Assembly: GCA_027687465.1 (NCBI GenBank)
Contig: JAQCQR010000004.1
Span: 23,105 to 87,104, forward strand
Reading direction: 5' to 3'
DNA length: 64,000 nucleotides
DNA from: Coriobacteriaceae bacterium AF08-21
Lineage (GTDB): Bacteria > Actinomycetota > Coriobacteriia > Coriobacteriales > Coriobacteriaceae
In this document: positions 24,907-32,639 of the stretch, one piece after another
Position numbering within the stretch: the stretch's first letter is position 1
Layout: each line of letters begins with the position of its first letter
Position numbers and translations under genes: made by a program
Notes under the pieces: model-generated
Databases searched by the model: none
Told to the model about the DNA's origin: nothing
The model's input: the letters and a program-made list of their open reading frames with translations, nothing else

Positions 24907-25611
24907 TTAACGAGCGGCTCGCTGCGATTTGCGCCACAACAGATACGAGTAGACGTAGACGGCTCCAACCGAACCAAACGCCAGAACCGCAATCACCGTG
25001 GCGACGACTTCACTCGAAAGCACGCTGCCTGCCACGCCCATCACAATCAGGCCAATACCCAGCACCATAAAGCAGGCGCCGCCAAAACGCTGCGTACGGC
25101 GCCAGTTCTCGGGATCGGCAAGCCCCCAGGGTGTCTTGATACCGAGCGTATAGTTCTGCTTCACACGCGGCAAGTAGTTGCCTACGCCGATGAACAGCAA
25201 ACCGACAACACCGGAAATCAGCACGTTAACCAAACCGACCGCCGGCACCACGCCCCAAACCGTAAGCTCTCCCAGCCAGCTTATGGCGCACATGAACAAG
25301 GTGAAGGCGATTACGAAGCCCTGGTAGAACTTGCCCGAGGTTCGATATGCCTCACCTTTGGGGTCGATGCGCGGCACCACGCAGAACATTGCGAGAAGCG
25401 CCAGAGGCAGCACGCCGAGCGCGGAGGCCATCCAGCTAGGACCCCAACCGTCGACGGCGCCGTTCGCGCCCCAGTGCGTGGGAATCTGCGCAGGCAAGCT
25501 CGGCATCACTATGAGGTGCGCTACGACATTGGCGACGCACAGAGCGACCAGCGCAATCCACACGCGCGACGATACCCCCGTGGGGTGAATGCCCTTGTTT
25601 TCGTTATTCAT
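24907..25611 (-). CDS. SdpI/YhfL-like (DUF1648 plus SdpI) membrane protein
   Basis: The product has about 234 residues from ATG 25611 with GGAAGG upstream. It has six or so hydrophobic segments. The N-terminal DUF1648 part carries the PSLPAQIPTHWGANGAVDGW motif. The C-terminal SdpI part has the LGIKTPWGLADPENWRRTQR motif. In B. subtilis, SdpI gives immunity to the SdpC cannibalism toxin and sequesters the SdpR repressor at the membrane. The gene overlaps the end of an SdpR-like ArsR-family regulator gene, matching the sdpRI layout. No SdpC-like gene is seen, so the signal sensed here is unknown. Confidence 0.88.
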   Translation of the reverse strand: MNNENKGIHPTGVSSRVWIALVALCVANVVAHLIVMPSLPAQIPTHWGANGAVDGWGPSWMASALGVLPLALLAMFCVVPRIDPKGEAYRTSGKFYQGFVIAFTLFMCAISWLGELTVWGVVPAVGLVNVLISGVVGLLFIGVGNYLPRVKQNYTLGIKTPWGLADPENWRRTQRFGGACFMVLGIGLIVMGVAGSVLSSEVVATVIAVLAFGSVGAVYVYSYLLWRKSQRAAR

Positions 25612-25882
25612 CCTTATCACCTTCCGTGTTTGTAAAGCTCATAAACCAGCCAATTAAATCCTGCATGACGGTGGTGTTTAAGCTGTATACGATGCTTTGG
25701 CCATGGCGCTCGTCGGTCACCAACCCGGCGTTTTTGAGTGTCGCCAAGTGATGGCTGAGCGACGGTTTGCTTATGTCGAAATGCTCGGCGAGCTGCCCCG
25801 CCGTGCAATTGCCCTCGCGCAGCAGTTCTAAAATGCGCCGCCGCGTTGGATCCGCCAGCGCCTTAAAACCTTCTCCCGGCAT
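25604..25882 (-). CDS. ArsR/SdpR-family transcriptional regulator
   Basis: The product is a 92-residue winged helix: FKALADPTRRRILELLREGN, CTAGQLAEHF, the recognition helix region ISKPSLSHHLATLKNAGLV, and the wing DERHGQSIVYSL. It lacks the metal-binding CxC of ArsR/SmtB sensors and matches SdpR-like autorepressors. The start ATG at 25882 follows GAGAGGAGG. The stop overlaps the SdpI-like start by eight nt. TTAGAT/TCTAAT repeats over its promoter (25929-25954) are candidate operators. I infer autorepression relieved when SdpI captures the regulator. Confidence 0.9.
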   Translation of the reverse strand: MPGEGFKALADPTRRRILELLREGNCTAGQLAEHFDISKPSLSHHLATLKNAGLVTDERHGQSIVYSLNTTVMQDLIGWFMSFTNTEGDKDE

Positions 25883-25916
25883 AGAACCTCCTCTCGCTAT
25901 CTCTCGCTACGTGCAC

Positions 25917-25954
25917 ACTATACTCGATATTTAGATGTTTGTCTAATTATCTAA
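25917..25954 (-). promoter_or_regulatory. sdpRI-like promoter with overlapping operator repeats
   Basis: On the minus strand TAGACA (25945-25940) and TATAGT (25922-25917) are 17 bp apart. The TTAGATGTTTGTCTAA inverted repeat and further TCTAAT copies (25929-25954) cover the spacer and the -35, as expected for SdpR autorepression. Confidence 0.6.
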
Positions 25955-25971
25955 TAGCAATGTTATGTATA

Positions 25972-25998
25972 GAACATTCGTTCGTTTTTAGATACAAT
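25972..25998 (+). promoter_or_regulatory. SOS (LexA) box over a promoter for the 28-residue peptide
   Basis: GAACATTCGTTC (25972-25983) is an exact GAAC-N4-GTTC LexA/DinR core with outer AG/G. It covers the -35 region. TACAAT (25993-25998) is a good -10 to its right. Transcription would start near 26005 and reach the peptide start at 26050. Confidence 0.6.
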
Positions 25999-26049
25999 GG
26001 GTCCAGAAGCAGATGGGCCAGCTCCCTCTTCCCAAGAAGGAGATGGACT

Positions 26050-26136
26050 ATGAGTATTAACGATGTCCTGACGTTGTTGTTGCTTGTAATCGCGGCTGTG
26101 GAGCTCGGCATCCACATTGGAGGTCGAATGAAATAG
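26050..26136 (+). CDS. 28-residue hydrophobic peptide, holin-like toxin candidate
   Basis: The ATG at 26050 is preceded by AAGAAGGAGATGGACT, one of the best ribosome-binding sites in the region. The peptide reads MSINDVLTLLLLVIAAVELG and then IHIGGRMK: a short polar start, one transmembrane helix and a basic C terminus. This is the architecture of small type I toxins of the TxpA/BsrG and holin-like class. An SOS box overlaps its promoter. On the opposite strand, CAACAA (26254-26259) and CTTATG (26230-26235), read in reverse, give TTGTTG-18-CATAAG. That could drive an antisense RNA across the 3' end. Expression and toxicity are inferred. Confidence 0.6.
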   Translation: MSINDVLTLLLLVIAAVELGIHIGGRMK

Positions 26137-26270
26137 CCGCCCCCGCGTAATGCGAAGACGGCCACTTCTCACGCTACAAACGTGTTTGGGAGTTGGCCAA
26201 CCCGCTGCAACGGGTGCCATCTGCTTCATCTTATGCGAATCACTGCCTCATTTCAACAAGCCCCTAGGGC

Positions 26271-26299
26271 TCAAATGGAATCGCGATAATACCTATAAT
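26271..26299 (+). promoter_or_regulatory. promoter upstream of tcdA
   Basis: A perfect -10 TATAAT lies at 26294-26299, 45 nt before the start codon. The -35 position (26271-26276, TCAAAT) is weak. Confidence 0.5.
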
Positions 26300-26343
26300 G
26301 GCGATAGCTAAAACACGATTCGCTTCCCCATCGGAGGATGTCT

Positions 26344-27135
26344 ATGACCGAAACTGCTGCACTCGTCGAGACACGCGATACCAAGCTCGAGATCATCATG
26401 GGCCGCGAGGCACTCGACAAGCTCGCCGATGCCACGGTGCTGGTACTCGGCTGCGGAGGTGTGGGCTCCAACTGCTGCGAGGCACTCGCCCGCGGCGGCA
26501 TTGGTCATTTTGTAATTCTGGACAAGGACATCATCGCGCCCAGCAATATCAATCGCCAGGCCATCGCCTTTCACAGCACCGTCGGCAAGCGCAAGGTCGA
26601 TGTTATGGAAGCCATGATCCACGACATCAATCCCGCCACCACCGTCATCAAGCGAACTGAATATCTGCTGAGCGACAATATCGACGAGTTCTTTACGAGC
26701 GTTTTTGAGCAGACGGGCGGCAAGCTCGACTACGTCGTCGACGCCATCGACACCATCTCGGCCAAGCTCACCATTGCCAAATATGCTCAAGATCACGACA
26801 TTCGTTTGGTTAGCTCTATGGGCGGGGCCAACAAGCTGCATCCCGAATGCTTGCGTTTTGCCGATATCTTTGACACCGTGCGCGACCCCATGAGCCGCAT
26901 TATGCGCAAAGAATGTAAGAAGCGCGAAATCAAGAGCCTGCACGTGCTGTTTAGCTGTGAGGAATCGGTTAAAACCCAACCCCGCGACCCGTCCAACATC
27001 CACGAGCGTACCGAGTTGGGTACCGCCAGCTTTATGCCGCCCATCATGGGTCAGATGATCGCCGGCGAGGTTATCCGTCAGATCAGCGGGCGCGGGTGCG
27101 AGCGCGTGCGCGCCGACGGCCAGCGCTTGGACTAG
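26344..27135 (+). CDS. tcdA: tRNA threonylcarbamoyladenosine dehydratase (TcdA/ThiF family)
   Basis: TcdA uses ATP to cyclise the t6A37 modification of ANN-decoding tRNAs to ct6A. The 263-residue product has the E1-like nucleotide site LGCGGVGSNCCEALARGG, the DKDIIAPSNINRQ adenylation motif and DAIDTISAK. The later half carries KRAD-like insertions typical of TcdA (LHPECLRFADIFDT, CKKREIKSLHVLFS). The start is ATG 26344, six nt after GGAGG; the ATG at 26338 touches the site. It is followed closely by tatD. Confidence 0.88.
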   Translation: MTETAALVETRDTKLEIIMGREALDKLADATVLVLGCGGVGSNCCEALARGGIGHFVILDKDIIAPSNINRQAIAFHSTVGKRKVDVMEAMIHDINPATTVIKRTEYLLSDNIDEFFTSVFEQTGGKLDYVVDAIDTISAKLTIAKYAQDHDIRLVSSMGGANKLHPECLRFADIFDTVRDPMSRIMRKECKKREIKSLHVLFSCEESVKTQPRDPSNIHERTELGTASFMPPIMGQMIAGEVIRQISGRGCERVRADGQRLD

Positions 27136-27149
27136 CAGGATGCCCTGCG

Positions 27150-27932
27150 ATGGAACCGCGATTCTTTGACACGCATTGTCATCTTGATTTGATGCTCAGC
27201 CCCGATGCTGCAGCCAGTGAGTCGGCGGCGTTGGGTCTGGGGCTCTTTGACTGCGGGGTCGACCCACGCGACTTCGCGGCAGCAAAAAAGCGGGCCAGCC
27301 GATACCCAAACATTATCGCGGGCGCCGGCCTCCATCCCTGGTGGCTCGCCGACGGACGATGCGGTGCCGCCGAAATCAATCTGCTTTGCAAGGTCGCCGC
27401 ACAAGAGCGCTTTATCGGCGAGGTCGGACTCGACTTTTCCGCGCGCTGTGCCGGAAGCGAGCCGCTACAAACACAGGCGCTCGACCAGCTCTGTAATGCA
27501 CTCGTGCACTATCCTCTTGCCGGGCGCGTGATATCAATTCACGCTGTTCGTTCGGCAGGAACCGTACTGGACGCCCTTGAGTCATATGGATTACTCACCC
27601 CAAGCCCCAACTCCCCCGCCATCATCTTCCACTGGTTTAGCGGCACCTCGAACGAGTTCGACCGTGCGCGAAACGCAGGCTGCTATTTTTCCGTGAACGA
27701 GCGGATGCTCGCTACCAAGCGCGGTCGTGAATACGCCCGACAGATCCCACTCGACCGTCTGCTGCTCGAAACCGACGCTCCAGCCGAACCGCAAGCAGAT
27801 GCAAGCGCGCGACAGCTCATCACATCGCTAAAAAGCGCCTCCCTGCACATCGCCGAACTTAAAAACTGCGTCGTGGAGAGCGCCGAATCGATCGTTTTGG
27901 AAAATTCGCGCTTCATATTTGACTTCCGCTGA
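27150..27932 (+). CDS. TatD family metal-dependent hydrolase
   Basis: The product has 260 residues from ATG 27150. TIM-barrel amidohydrolase signatures appear in order: FDTHCHLD (first HxH pair), GLHPWW, IGEVGLDFS (bridging Glu), SIHAVRS, FHWFSG (His of the HCFSG-type motif) and LLLETDAP (catalytic Asp). TatD proteins act as 3'-5' exonucleases in DNA repair and DNA degradation. The usual EKPIVIHSRE-type segment is diverged. It is 14 nt after tcdA and probably cotranscribed. The MITE-like element begins right after its stop codon and supplies its terminator. Confidence 0.85.
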   Translation: MEPRFFDTHCHLDLMLSPDAAASESAALGLGLFDCGVDPRDFAAAKKRASRYPNIIAGAGLHPWWLADGRCGAAEINLLCKVAAQERFIGEVGLDFSARCAGSEPLQTQALDQLCNALVHYPLAGRVISIHAVRSAGTVLDALESYGLLTPSPNSPAIIFHWFSGTSNEFDRARNAGCYFSVNERMLATKRGREYARQIPLDRLLLETDAPAEPQADASARQLITSLKSASLHIAELKNCVVESAESIVLENSRFIFDFR

Positions 27933-27936
27933 CCCC

Positions 27937-28168
27937 GGTGGGCAAAAAACACCAAATATGAGTACTGCTGTAAAGCTAGTAGCATTATATTGTGACAAAA
28001 GAGCGCCTTGATAATGTACAGCTGTTCATTATCAAGGCGTTTTAGCATGGCTAAAGCCATATTTAACAGGTTATAATCGCCCCCAGGCGCTCAACCAGGA
28101 CCTTAAAAGCATAATTTCCCTGTTACTAAATTAGTGACAGTACTCATATTTGGCATTTTTTGTCCACG
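27937..28168. mobile_element. MITE-like AT-rich element with about 31-bp terminal inverted repeats
   Basis: CCAAATATGAGTACTG (27952-27967) is exactly inverted at 28138-28153. The homology continues outward (GGTGGGCAAAAAACA at 27937 against CATTTTTTGTCCACG at 28154-28168) with a few mismatches. The 232-bp unit is much more AT-rich than its surroundings, has no coding frame and contains a terminator (28004-28043). The size and ends fit a non-autonomous miniature transposon inserted directly after tatD. No target duplication was identified. Confidence 0.65.
28004..28043 (+). terminator. intrinsic terminator inside the MITE-like element
   Basis: CGCCTTGATAATG and CATTATCAAGGCG form a perfect 13-bp stem around TACAGCTGTT, followed by TTTT. 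It now terminates the tcdA-tatD transcript. Confidence 0.85.
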
Positions 28169-28196
28169 AACCCCTAAAGAGCCTCCAACAGACCCC

Positions 28197-28856
28197 CTAA
28201 GAAAGCTCAAGCAGCTCGGGCAGCTGGTCGATAATCTTGTCCGCGGCGTCCTGGCTAAAGCCGAAGCGCTCCTCGCGCTTGGCAATGACCGTCAGGCCGG
28301 CTCGCTTGCCGGCAGTGATGCCAGGCACCGAATCCTCAACGCAGCAGCAGCGATTCGCGGGCAGCCCCAGCAGGTCCAGCGCATGCAGGTAGATGTCGGG
28401 CTCGGGCTTGCTCTCCTTAAACTGCTCGCCGCTCACCACATACTCAAAGGCATCCGACAGCCCACACGCGTTGAGCACTTCCTCGATGCTATCCATGGGA
28501 GACGAGCTGGCAAGCGCCACGCGAACGCCACGGCGCGGCAGCTCTCGAATCGTATCCACGGCGCCTGGGTTAATCAAAGCCTGATAGTCGCGCGGACGCT
28601 TATGCGCCCACTCGTCCCAACGGGCCAACGCTTCCTCGCCAGTGAAATGCCCCTTACCGGCGCGCTCAAACCAATCGACCAGCATATGCAGGAAGAACTG
28701 ATGCGAGGTACCGACTTGCCCATTCAACTCCTCTTGAGTCAGGTTAAGCCCAAGCTCCTTGGCAAACGCGGCAGTCTCGCCCAGGTAGTAATACTCGGTA
28801 TCGACAATAACGCCGTCCATGTCAAAGATAACGGCATCGAACGGAAATGCGGACAC
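28197..28856 (-). CDS. HAD family phosphatase, beta-phosphoglucomutase-like
   Basis: The product has 219 residues from GTG 28856 with GGGAGGG upstream. HAD subclass IA motifs: FDMDGVIVDTE (nucleophile and acid/base Asp), ASSSPMDSI (motif II Ser), K in FKESKPEPDIY (motif III) and CCVEDSVPGI (motif IV acids). The helical cap lies between residues about 15 and 85. Members hydrolyse or isomerise sugar phosphates; beta-phosphoglucomutase is the closest well-known relative. The precise substrate cannot be read from sequence. It is followed on the same strand, after a gap, by a second but unrelated HAD type at 28920. Confidence 0.85.
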   Translation of the reverse strand: MSAFPFDAVIFDMDGVIVDTEYYYLGETAAFAKELGLNLTQEELNGQVGTSHQFFLHMLVDWFERAGKGHFTGEEALARWDEWAHKRPRDYQALINPGAVDTIRELPRRGVRVALASSSPMDSIEEVLNACGLSDAFEYVVSGEQFKESKPEPDIYLHALDLLGLPANRCCCVEDSVPGITAGKRAGLTVIAKREERFGFSQDAADKIIDQLPELLELS

Positions 28857-28919
28857 GGCACCCTCCCTAACAAAAGGGCGCCTGTAAGCAGGCGCCCGAA
28901 CCATACATTATCGGCGATT

Positions 28920-29762
28920 CTAGCCCAGCAGCTTATCCAGCGCCACTGCAATACCGTCTTCGTTGTTATCGGCGGTTACCATCTGGGCAACTGCCTTAAC
29001 CTCATCGACGGCGTTGCCCATGGCAACACCGGTGCCGGCCCACTCAATCATGGACTTGTCGTTCTGGCCGTCGCCAAACGAGACGACCTCGCTGGCATCG
29101 ATACCGAGCTTGGGCAGGGCACCCTCGAGCGCACGGGCTTTGTCGATACCGGGCGCCGTGTACTCAAAGTACCAGTCGGCCGTAAACATGCCCGAAAGCG
29201 TCTGGGTAAAGGGCGCATACATCTCCTCGTAATGCGCCTGCAGGTAGGTCGGATCACCCGCCGTCAGCAGCTTGTCCACGGGATAAGTGTCCACGACCTC
29301 ATGCAAGCTCTCGACCTCGCGAATCTTAAGATCGCACGCATCGCGCTCATACTTGACGATATTCTTCTGCGAACCGTCCGGCAGTGTGATCATGCAATGG
29401 TACGAGTCCTCGACGTGCAAATCGCGACCGAGCGAAATCATAGGGATCACGTCATAGTTTTGCAGATGATCAATCAGACGGTGCAGTTCGTCAGCCGGCA
29501 TGGCCTGGTCAAAAAGGACCTCATCGGTCTGAGCGTCGACCACGTGCGCGCCATTAAAGGCAACTAGCAGACCGTCATGGTTTTGAAGGTCGAGCTCCTG
29601 CGCCAAGGCGTGCAACCCCCATGCGGGACGGCCCGAAGCCAAGATGAGCTTAATGCCCGACTCCTGCGCCGCGAGCAGCTTCTCGCGCGTACGCGGGCTG
29701 ATGACCTTTTGGTCGTTGGTGAGCGTACCGTCGATATCCATTGCGATGGCTTTGATTGCCAT
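28920..29762 (-). CDS. Cof-type HAD-IIB phosphatase
   Basis: The product has 280 residues from ATG 29762 preceded by GGGAGGC. Motifs: AMDIDGTLTND (motif I), LASGRP (motif II), the large C2B cap in the middle (about 85-190), and FGDGQNDKSMIEWAGTGVAM (motif IV with the conserved GDxxND). The family includes E. coli YidA and YbjI, phosphatases of sugar phosphates and cofactors such as FMN or PLP. The gene lies 63 nt upstream of the beta-phosphoglucomutase-like gene and close to pgi, so a sugar-phosphate role is plausible but unproven. Confidence 0.88.
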   Translation of the reverse strand: MAIKAIAMDIDGTLTNDQKVISPRTREKLLAAQESGIKLILASGRPAWGLHALAQELDLQNHDGLLVAFNGAHVVDAQTDEVLFDQAMPADELHRLIDHLQNYDVIPMISLGRDLHVEDSYHCMITLPDGSQKNIVKYERDACDLKIREVESLHEVVDTYPVDKLLTAGDPTYLQAHYEEMYAPFTQTLSGMFTADWYFEYTAPGIDKARALEGALPKLGIDASEVVSFGDGQNDKSMIEWAGTGVAMGNAVDEVKAVAQMVTADNNEDGIAVALDKLLG

Positions 29763-29935
29763 ATATGCCTCCCTGTCATTGAACAACCTTGCCTGAGTCA
29801 TCATACAGAACACCCACGGCGGCGCTGTTTACAACGGGAAAATGTCATATTGTCCCAAACATGAACGGCGCGCCTTCGACGATTGCGATGCCCGTCGAGG
29901 CGCCTCCCGATACATTCCATCCTATCCAAATAGCA

Positions 29936-29968
29936 AGGGGCCCGTATCCCAACGGATACGGGCCCCTT
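29936..29968 (-). terminator. strong hairpin terminator after pgi
   Basis: AGGGGCCCGTATCC and GGATACGGGCCCCTT pair over 13 bp around a CAAC loop, 30 nt after the pgi stop. The tails are only moderately T-rich on either strand. Confidence 0.75.
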
Positions 29969-29997
29969 TCAGCCATAAGCCAACTCGGCCGTAAAAA

Positions 29998-31692
29998 CTA
30001 CTTGCGATGAGCGCGATAGAACTCGATGAGCGCCTGGGTCGAAGCGTCCTGCTCGGCCTTGGCGGCGTCGTCGTGGAAGGCCGGGGTGATCTGCTTGGCA
30101 AGCTGCTTGCCCAGCTCGACGCCCCACTGGTCGTAGGAGTCGATGCCCCAGACCGTGCCCTCGACAAACGTGATGTGCTCGTACAGGGCGATGAGCTCGC
30201 CGAGTGCGAACGGGGTCAGCGTGTCGCCGAAGATCGAGGTCGTCGGACGGTTGCCCTCAAAGCAGCGGGCCGGGACGATCTGCTCGGGCGTGCCCTCGGC
30301 ACGAACCTCGTCGGCCGTCTTACCAAAGGCGAGCGCCTTGGTCTGGGCCAGGAAGTTGCCCAGGAACAGCTCGTGGACGTCCTGGCCGCTGTCGGTTGCG
30401 GGGTTGGCAGTGTTGGCGAAAGCGATAAAGTCGGCCGGGACCACCACGGTGCCCTGGTGCAGCAGCTGGTAGAAGGCGTGCTGACCGTTGGTACCGGGCT
30501 CGCCCCAGAAGATCTCACCGGTATCGGAGGTCACAGCGCTGCCGTCCCAGCGGACGTGCTTGCCGTTGGACTCCATGGTGAGCTGTTGCAGGTAGGCCGG
30601 GAAGCGGTGCAGATACTGGCAGTACGGCAGCACGGCGTGGCTCTTGGAACCGAAGAAGTTGACGTACCAGACGTTGAGCAGGCCCATCAGCGCGACGGCG
30701 TTGTTCTCGAGCGGGGTGTTGCAGAAGTACTCGTCGATGGCGTGGAAGCCCTCAAGGAACTGCTGGAAGCGCTCGGGGCCGAGCACGACGATCAGCGACA
30801 GACCCACGGCGGAGTCGACGGAATAGCGGCCGCCGACCCAGTTCCAAAAACCGAAGGCGTTGGCAGGGTCGATACCGAAGGCCTCAACCTTCTCGAGTGC
30901 GGTGGAAACGGCAACGAAGTGCTTGGCCACGGCCTCGGCGTTCTGCTCATCGGAGCCGTCGATGGCACCCTGAGCCTTGAGCTGCTCGAGCATCCAAGTC
31001 TTGACCTCGCGAGCGTTGGTGAGGGTCTCGAGCGTGGTGAAGGTCTTGGAGACGATAATCACGAGCGTGGTCTCGGGATCCAGGCCCTTGAGCTTCTCGG
31101 CCTGGTCGTTGGGGTCGATGTTGGAGATATAGCGGCAGTCGATACCGGCGTCGGCGTAGGGACGCAGGGCCTCGTAGGCCATGACCGGGCCCAGATCGGA
31201 GCCACCGATGCCGATGGACACCAGATGCTCGATCTTCTTGCCGGTAACGCCCTTCCACTCACCGGAGCGCACGCGCTCGGCAAAGGCGTACATGCGGTCG
31301 AGGACCTCGTGCACGTCGGCGACGACGTCCTGGCCGTCAACGATGAGCTGCCCCTTCTCGCTTGCCGGGCGGCGCAGCGCGGTGTGCAGAACAGCGCGGT
31401 CCTCGGTGGTGTTGATGTGCTCGCCGGAGAACATGGCATCGCGGCGCTCCTCAAGCTTCACCTCGCGGGCAAGATCGCACAGCAGCTTGACGGTCTCATC
31501 GGTCACCAGGTTCTTGGACAGGTCGAAGTGCAGGTCACCGGCGTCAAAGCTCAGCTTGTTCACGCGCTCTGCATCGGCAGCGAACCAGGCCTTGAGGTCG
31601 ATACCTTCGGCCTCGAGCTTCTCCTGATGAGCCTCGAGCGCCTTCCAAGCGGCGGTCGACGTAGCGTCGATAGGTGCGGCAACAGTTGCCAT
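29998..31692 (-). CDS. pgi: glucose-6-phosphate isomerase
   Basis: It interconverts glucose 6-phosphate and fructose 6-phosphate in glycolysis. The 564-residue product starts at ATG 31692 with AGGAGGACTTT. Motifs: [14 protein letters not shown] (phosphate binding), the [14 protein letters not shown] block with the catalytic Arg/Lys region, [13 protein letters not shown], and the [14 protein letters not shown] C-terminal signature (here [15 protein letters not shown]) with the conserved Lys. The catalytic Glu lies in [12 protein letters not shown]. The length matches the long bacterial form. Monocistronic, with its own terminator. Confidence 0.95.
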   Translation of the reverse strand: MATVAAPIDATSTAAWKALEAHQEKLEAEGIDLKAWFAADAERVNKLSFDAGDLHFDLSKNLVTDETVKLLCDLAREVKLEERRDAMFSGEHINTTEDRAVLHTALRRPASEKGQLIVDGQDVVADVHEVLDRMYAFAERVRSGEWKGVTGKKIEHLVSIGIGGSDLGPVMAYEALRPYADAGIDCRYISNIDPNDQAEKLKGLDPETTLVIIVSKTFTTLETLTNAREVKTWMLEQLKAQGAIDGSDEQNAEAVAKHFVAVSTALEKVEAFGIDPANAFGFWNWVGGRYSVDSAVGLSLIVVLGPERFQQFLEGFHAIDEYFCNTPLENNAVALMGLLNVWYVNFFGSKSHAVLPYCQYLHRFPAYLQQLTMESNGKHVRWDGSAVTSDTGEIFWGEPGTNGQHAFYQLLHQGTVVVPADFIAFANTANPATDSGQDVHELFLGNFLAQTKALAFGKTADEVRAEGTPEQIVPARCFEGNRPTTSIFGDTLTPFALGELIALYEHITFVEGTVWGIDSYDQWGVELGKQLAKQITPAFHDDAAKAEQDASTQALIEFYRAHRK

Positions 31693-31819
31693 AAAGTCCT
31701 CCTCAACATACGGGTGCAAACCTCCATGCACCCGGATAATCAGATGCCCCTATTCTAGCGCAGGTCAAGACTATAATCAGCGAGCGTTGCCAATCGGCCC
31801 CCAAACGGCAACCAACCAA

Positions 31820-31881
31820 AAAGGGACAGGTTTAATTTGGCAGGTCAAACGCTTTACCAATCAAAAATAACCTATCCCTTT
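31820..31881. repeat. GGGACAGGTT palindromic element, copy 3
   Basis: AAAGGGACAGGTT (31820-31832) is mirrored by AACCTATCCCTTT (31869-31881). A nested TTTGGCA/TGCCAAA pair overlaps the right side (31836-31889). The GGGACAGGTT core matches the repeats at 12891, 14103 and 32558. It occupies most of the gap between pgi and the gene at 31892. Confidence 0.65.
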
Positions 31882-31891
31882 ATGCCAAATA

Positions 31892-32416
31892 TTAGGCCGC
31901 AGCGCAGACGCTACCGAGCAACTCACGCAGAGGAGACCCGATGCCCTCCAGCAGTTCGGGCGCGATGATGGCAAAAACGGGAACCTCGCCGGCCCCCACG
32001 ACGGCAGGCACTTTGCCCTCCGAGACGATACATCCATAAGGGACAAAACCGTCTTCGCCGACATCGAGCGCCGCCATGCGACGGGCGAGCTCGCGCGCAA
32101 AGCCGGCAGTATCGGCATCGCCAATCGCCAAGACAAAGTCCACGCCTTCGTCGGTCGCCAGGGCCACGGCTTCGTCGATCAGCTCGTCTCCTCCGTCGCC
32201 TTCAACCGAGCCGCAGCGGAAAAGCACGCGCTCGAGCAGGGCGCGATCGAGCGAGCCCAGCGCCGCCGAAACGAGCTCATCACGCGTGTGCTTGTCGCCT
32301 CCCAGCACGACCAGTGCCTTGGTGCCGCCATAGTGGGCAACCAATCGCCCGCACCAGCGAGCCACATCCCCATCCGCAACCAAGCGCGTCGGCATACCAA
32401 ACCCATAGTTGACCAT
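31892..32416 (-). CDS. truncated iron-containing alcohol dehydrogenase-like protein
   Basis: The product has about 174 residues from ATG 32416 (MVNYGFGMPTRLV); ATG 32467 adds 17 atypical residues. It resembles only the N-terminal nucleotide-binding half of Fe-ADH/BdhA proteins: FGMPTRLVADGD matches the PT-R-FG start, then ALVVLGGDKHTRDEL and a VDFVLAIGDADTAGFA segment where family members have VLAxGGGSxxD. The metal-binding C-terminal domain is entirely absent, so no dehydrogenase activity is expected. The reading frame is intact and GC is normal, which suggests a maintained small protein rather than fresh decay. Its role is unknown. Confidence 0.6.
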   Translation of the reverse strand: MVNYGFGMPTRLVADGDVARWCGRLVAHYGGTKALVVLGGDKHTRDELVSAALGSLDRALLERVLFRCGSVEGDGGDELIDEAVALATDEGVDFVLAIGDADTAGFARELARRMAALDVGEDGFVPYGCIVSEGKVPAVVGAGEVPVFAIIAPELLEGIGSPLRELLGSVCAAA

Positions 32417-32567
32417 TATCCCCACAACCCTTCCGTGCGTATAGGCGGTATCAATCGTTAGACTCATGCTACGAAGCGAGGTTTTCCGAGCTGTTTCGCG
32501 CTCTTTAGAGCTGCGTTAAAAAACCCGATGCAACCGCACGACCATACCCGCCAAAGAGGGACAGGTT

Positions 32568-32627
32568 TTGACGATGTCCGCGCAAGCAGGTATTATCGAA
32601 CATGTATTCGATAAGAACATGTGTTTG
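32568..32627 (+). promoter_or_regulatory. promoter and tandem SOS boxes for the Y-family polymerase
   Basis: TTGACG (32568-32573) and TATTAT (32591-32596) are 17 bp apart. Two LexA-like boxes follow: CGAACATGTATTCG (32597-32610) and AGAACATGTGTTTG (32614-32627), each one core mismatch from GAAC-N4-GTTC. The -35 overlaps a GGGACAGGTT repeat copy (32558-32567). Confidence 0.75.
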
Positions 32628-32639
32628 ATGGGAGGACGC

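Noticed and set aside
23037..25070. 677-codon plus-strand open frame antisense to ettA
   Set aside because: EttA on the other strand has all ABC-F motifs. The antisense translation is low-complexity and without a ribosome-binding site.
26137..26343. Further small peptide or complete antisense RNA gene after the 28-residue peptide
   Set aside because: Only promoter-like elements and minor hairpins are visible. I could not define RNA ends, so the antisense RNA is mentioned as a possibility but not listed as a feature.
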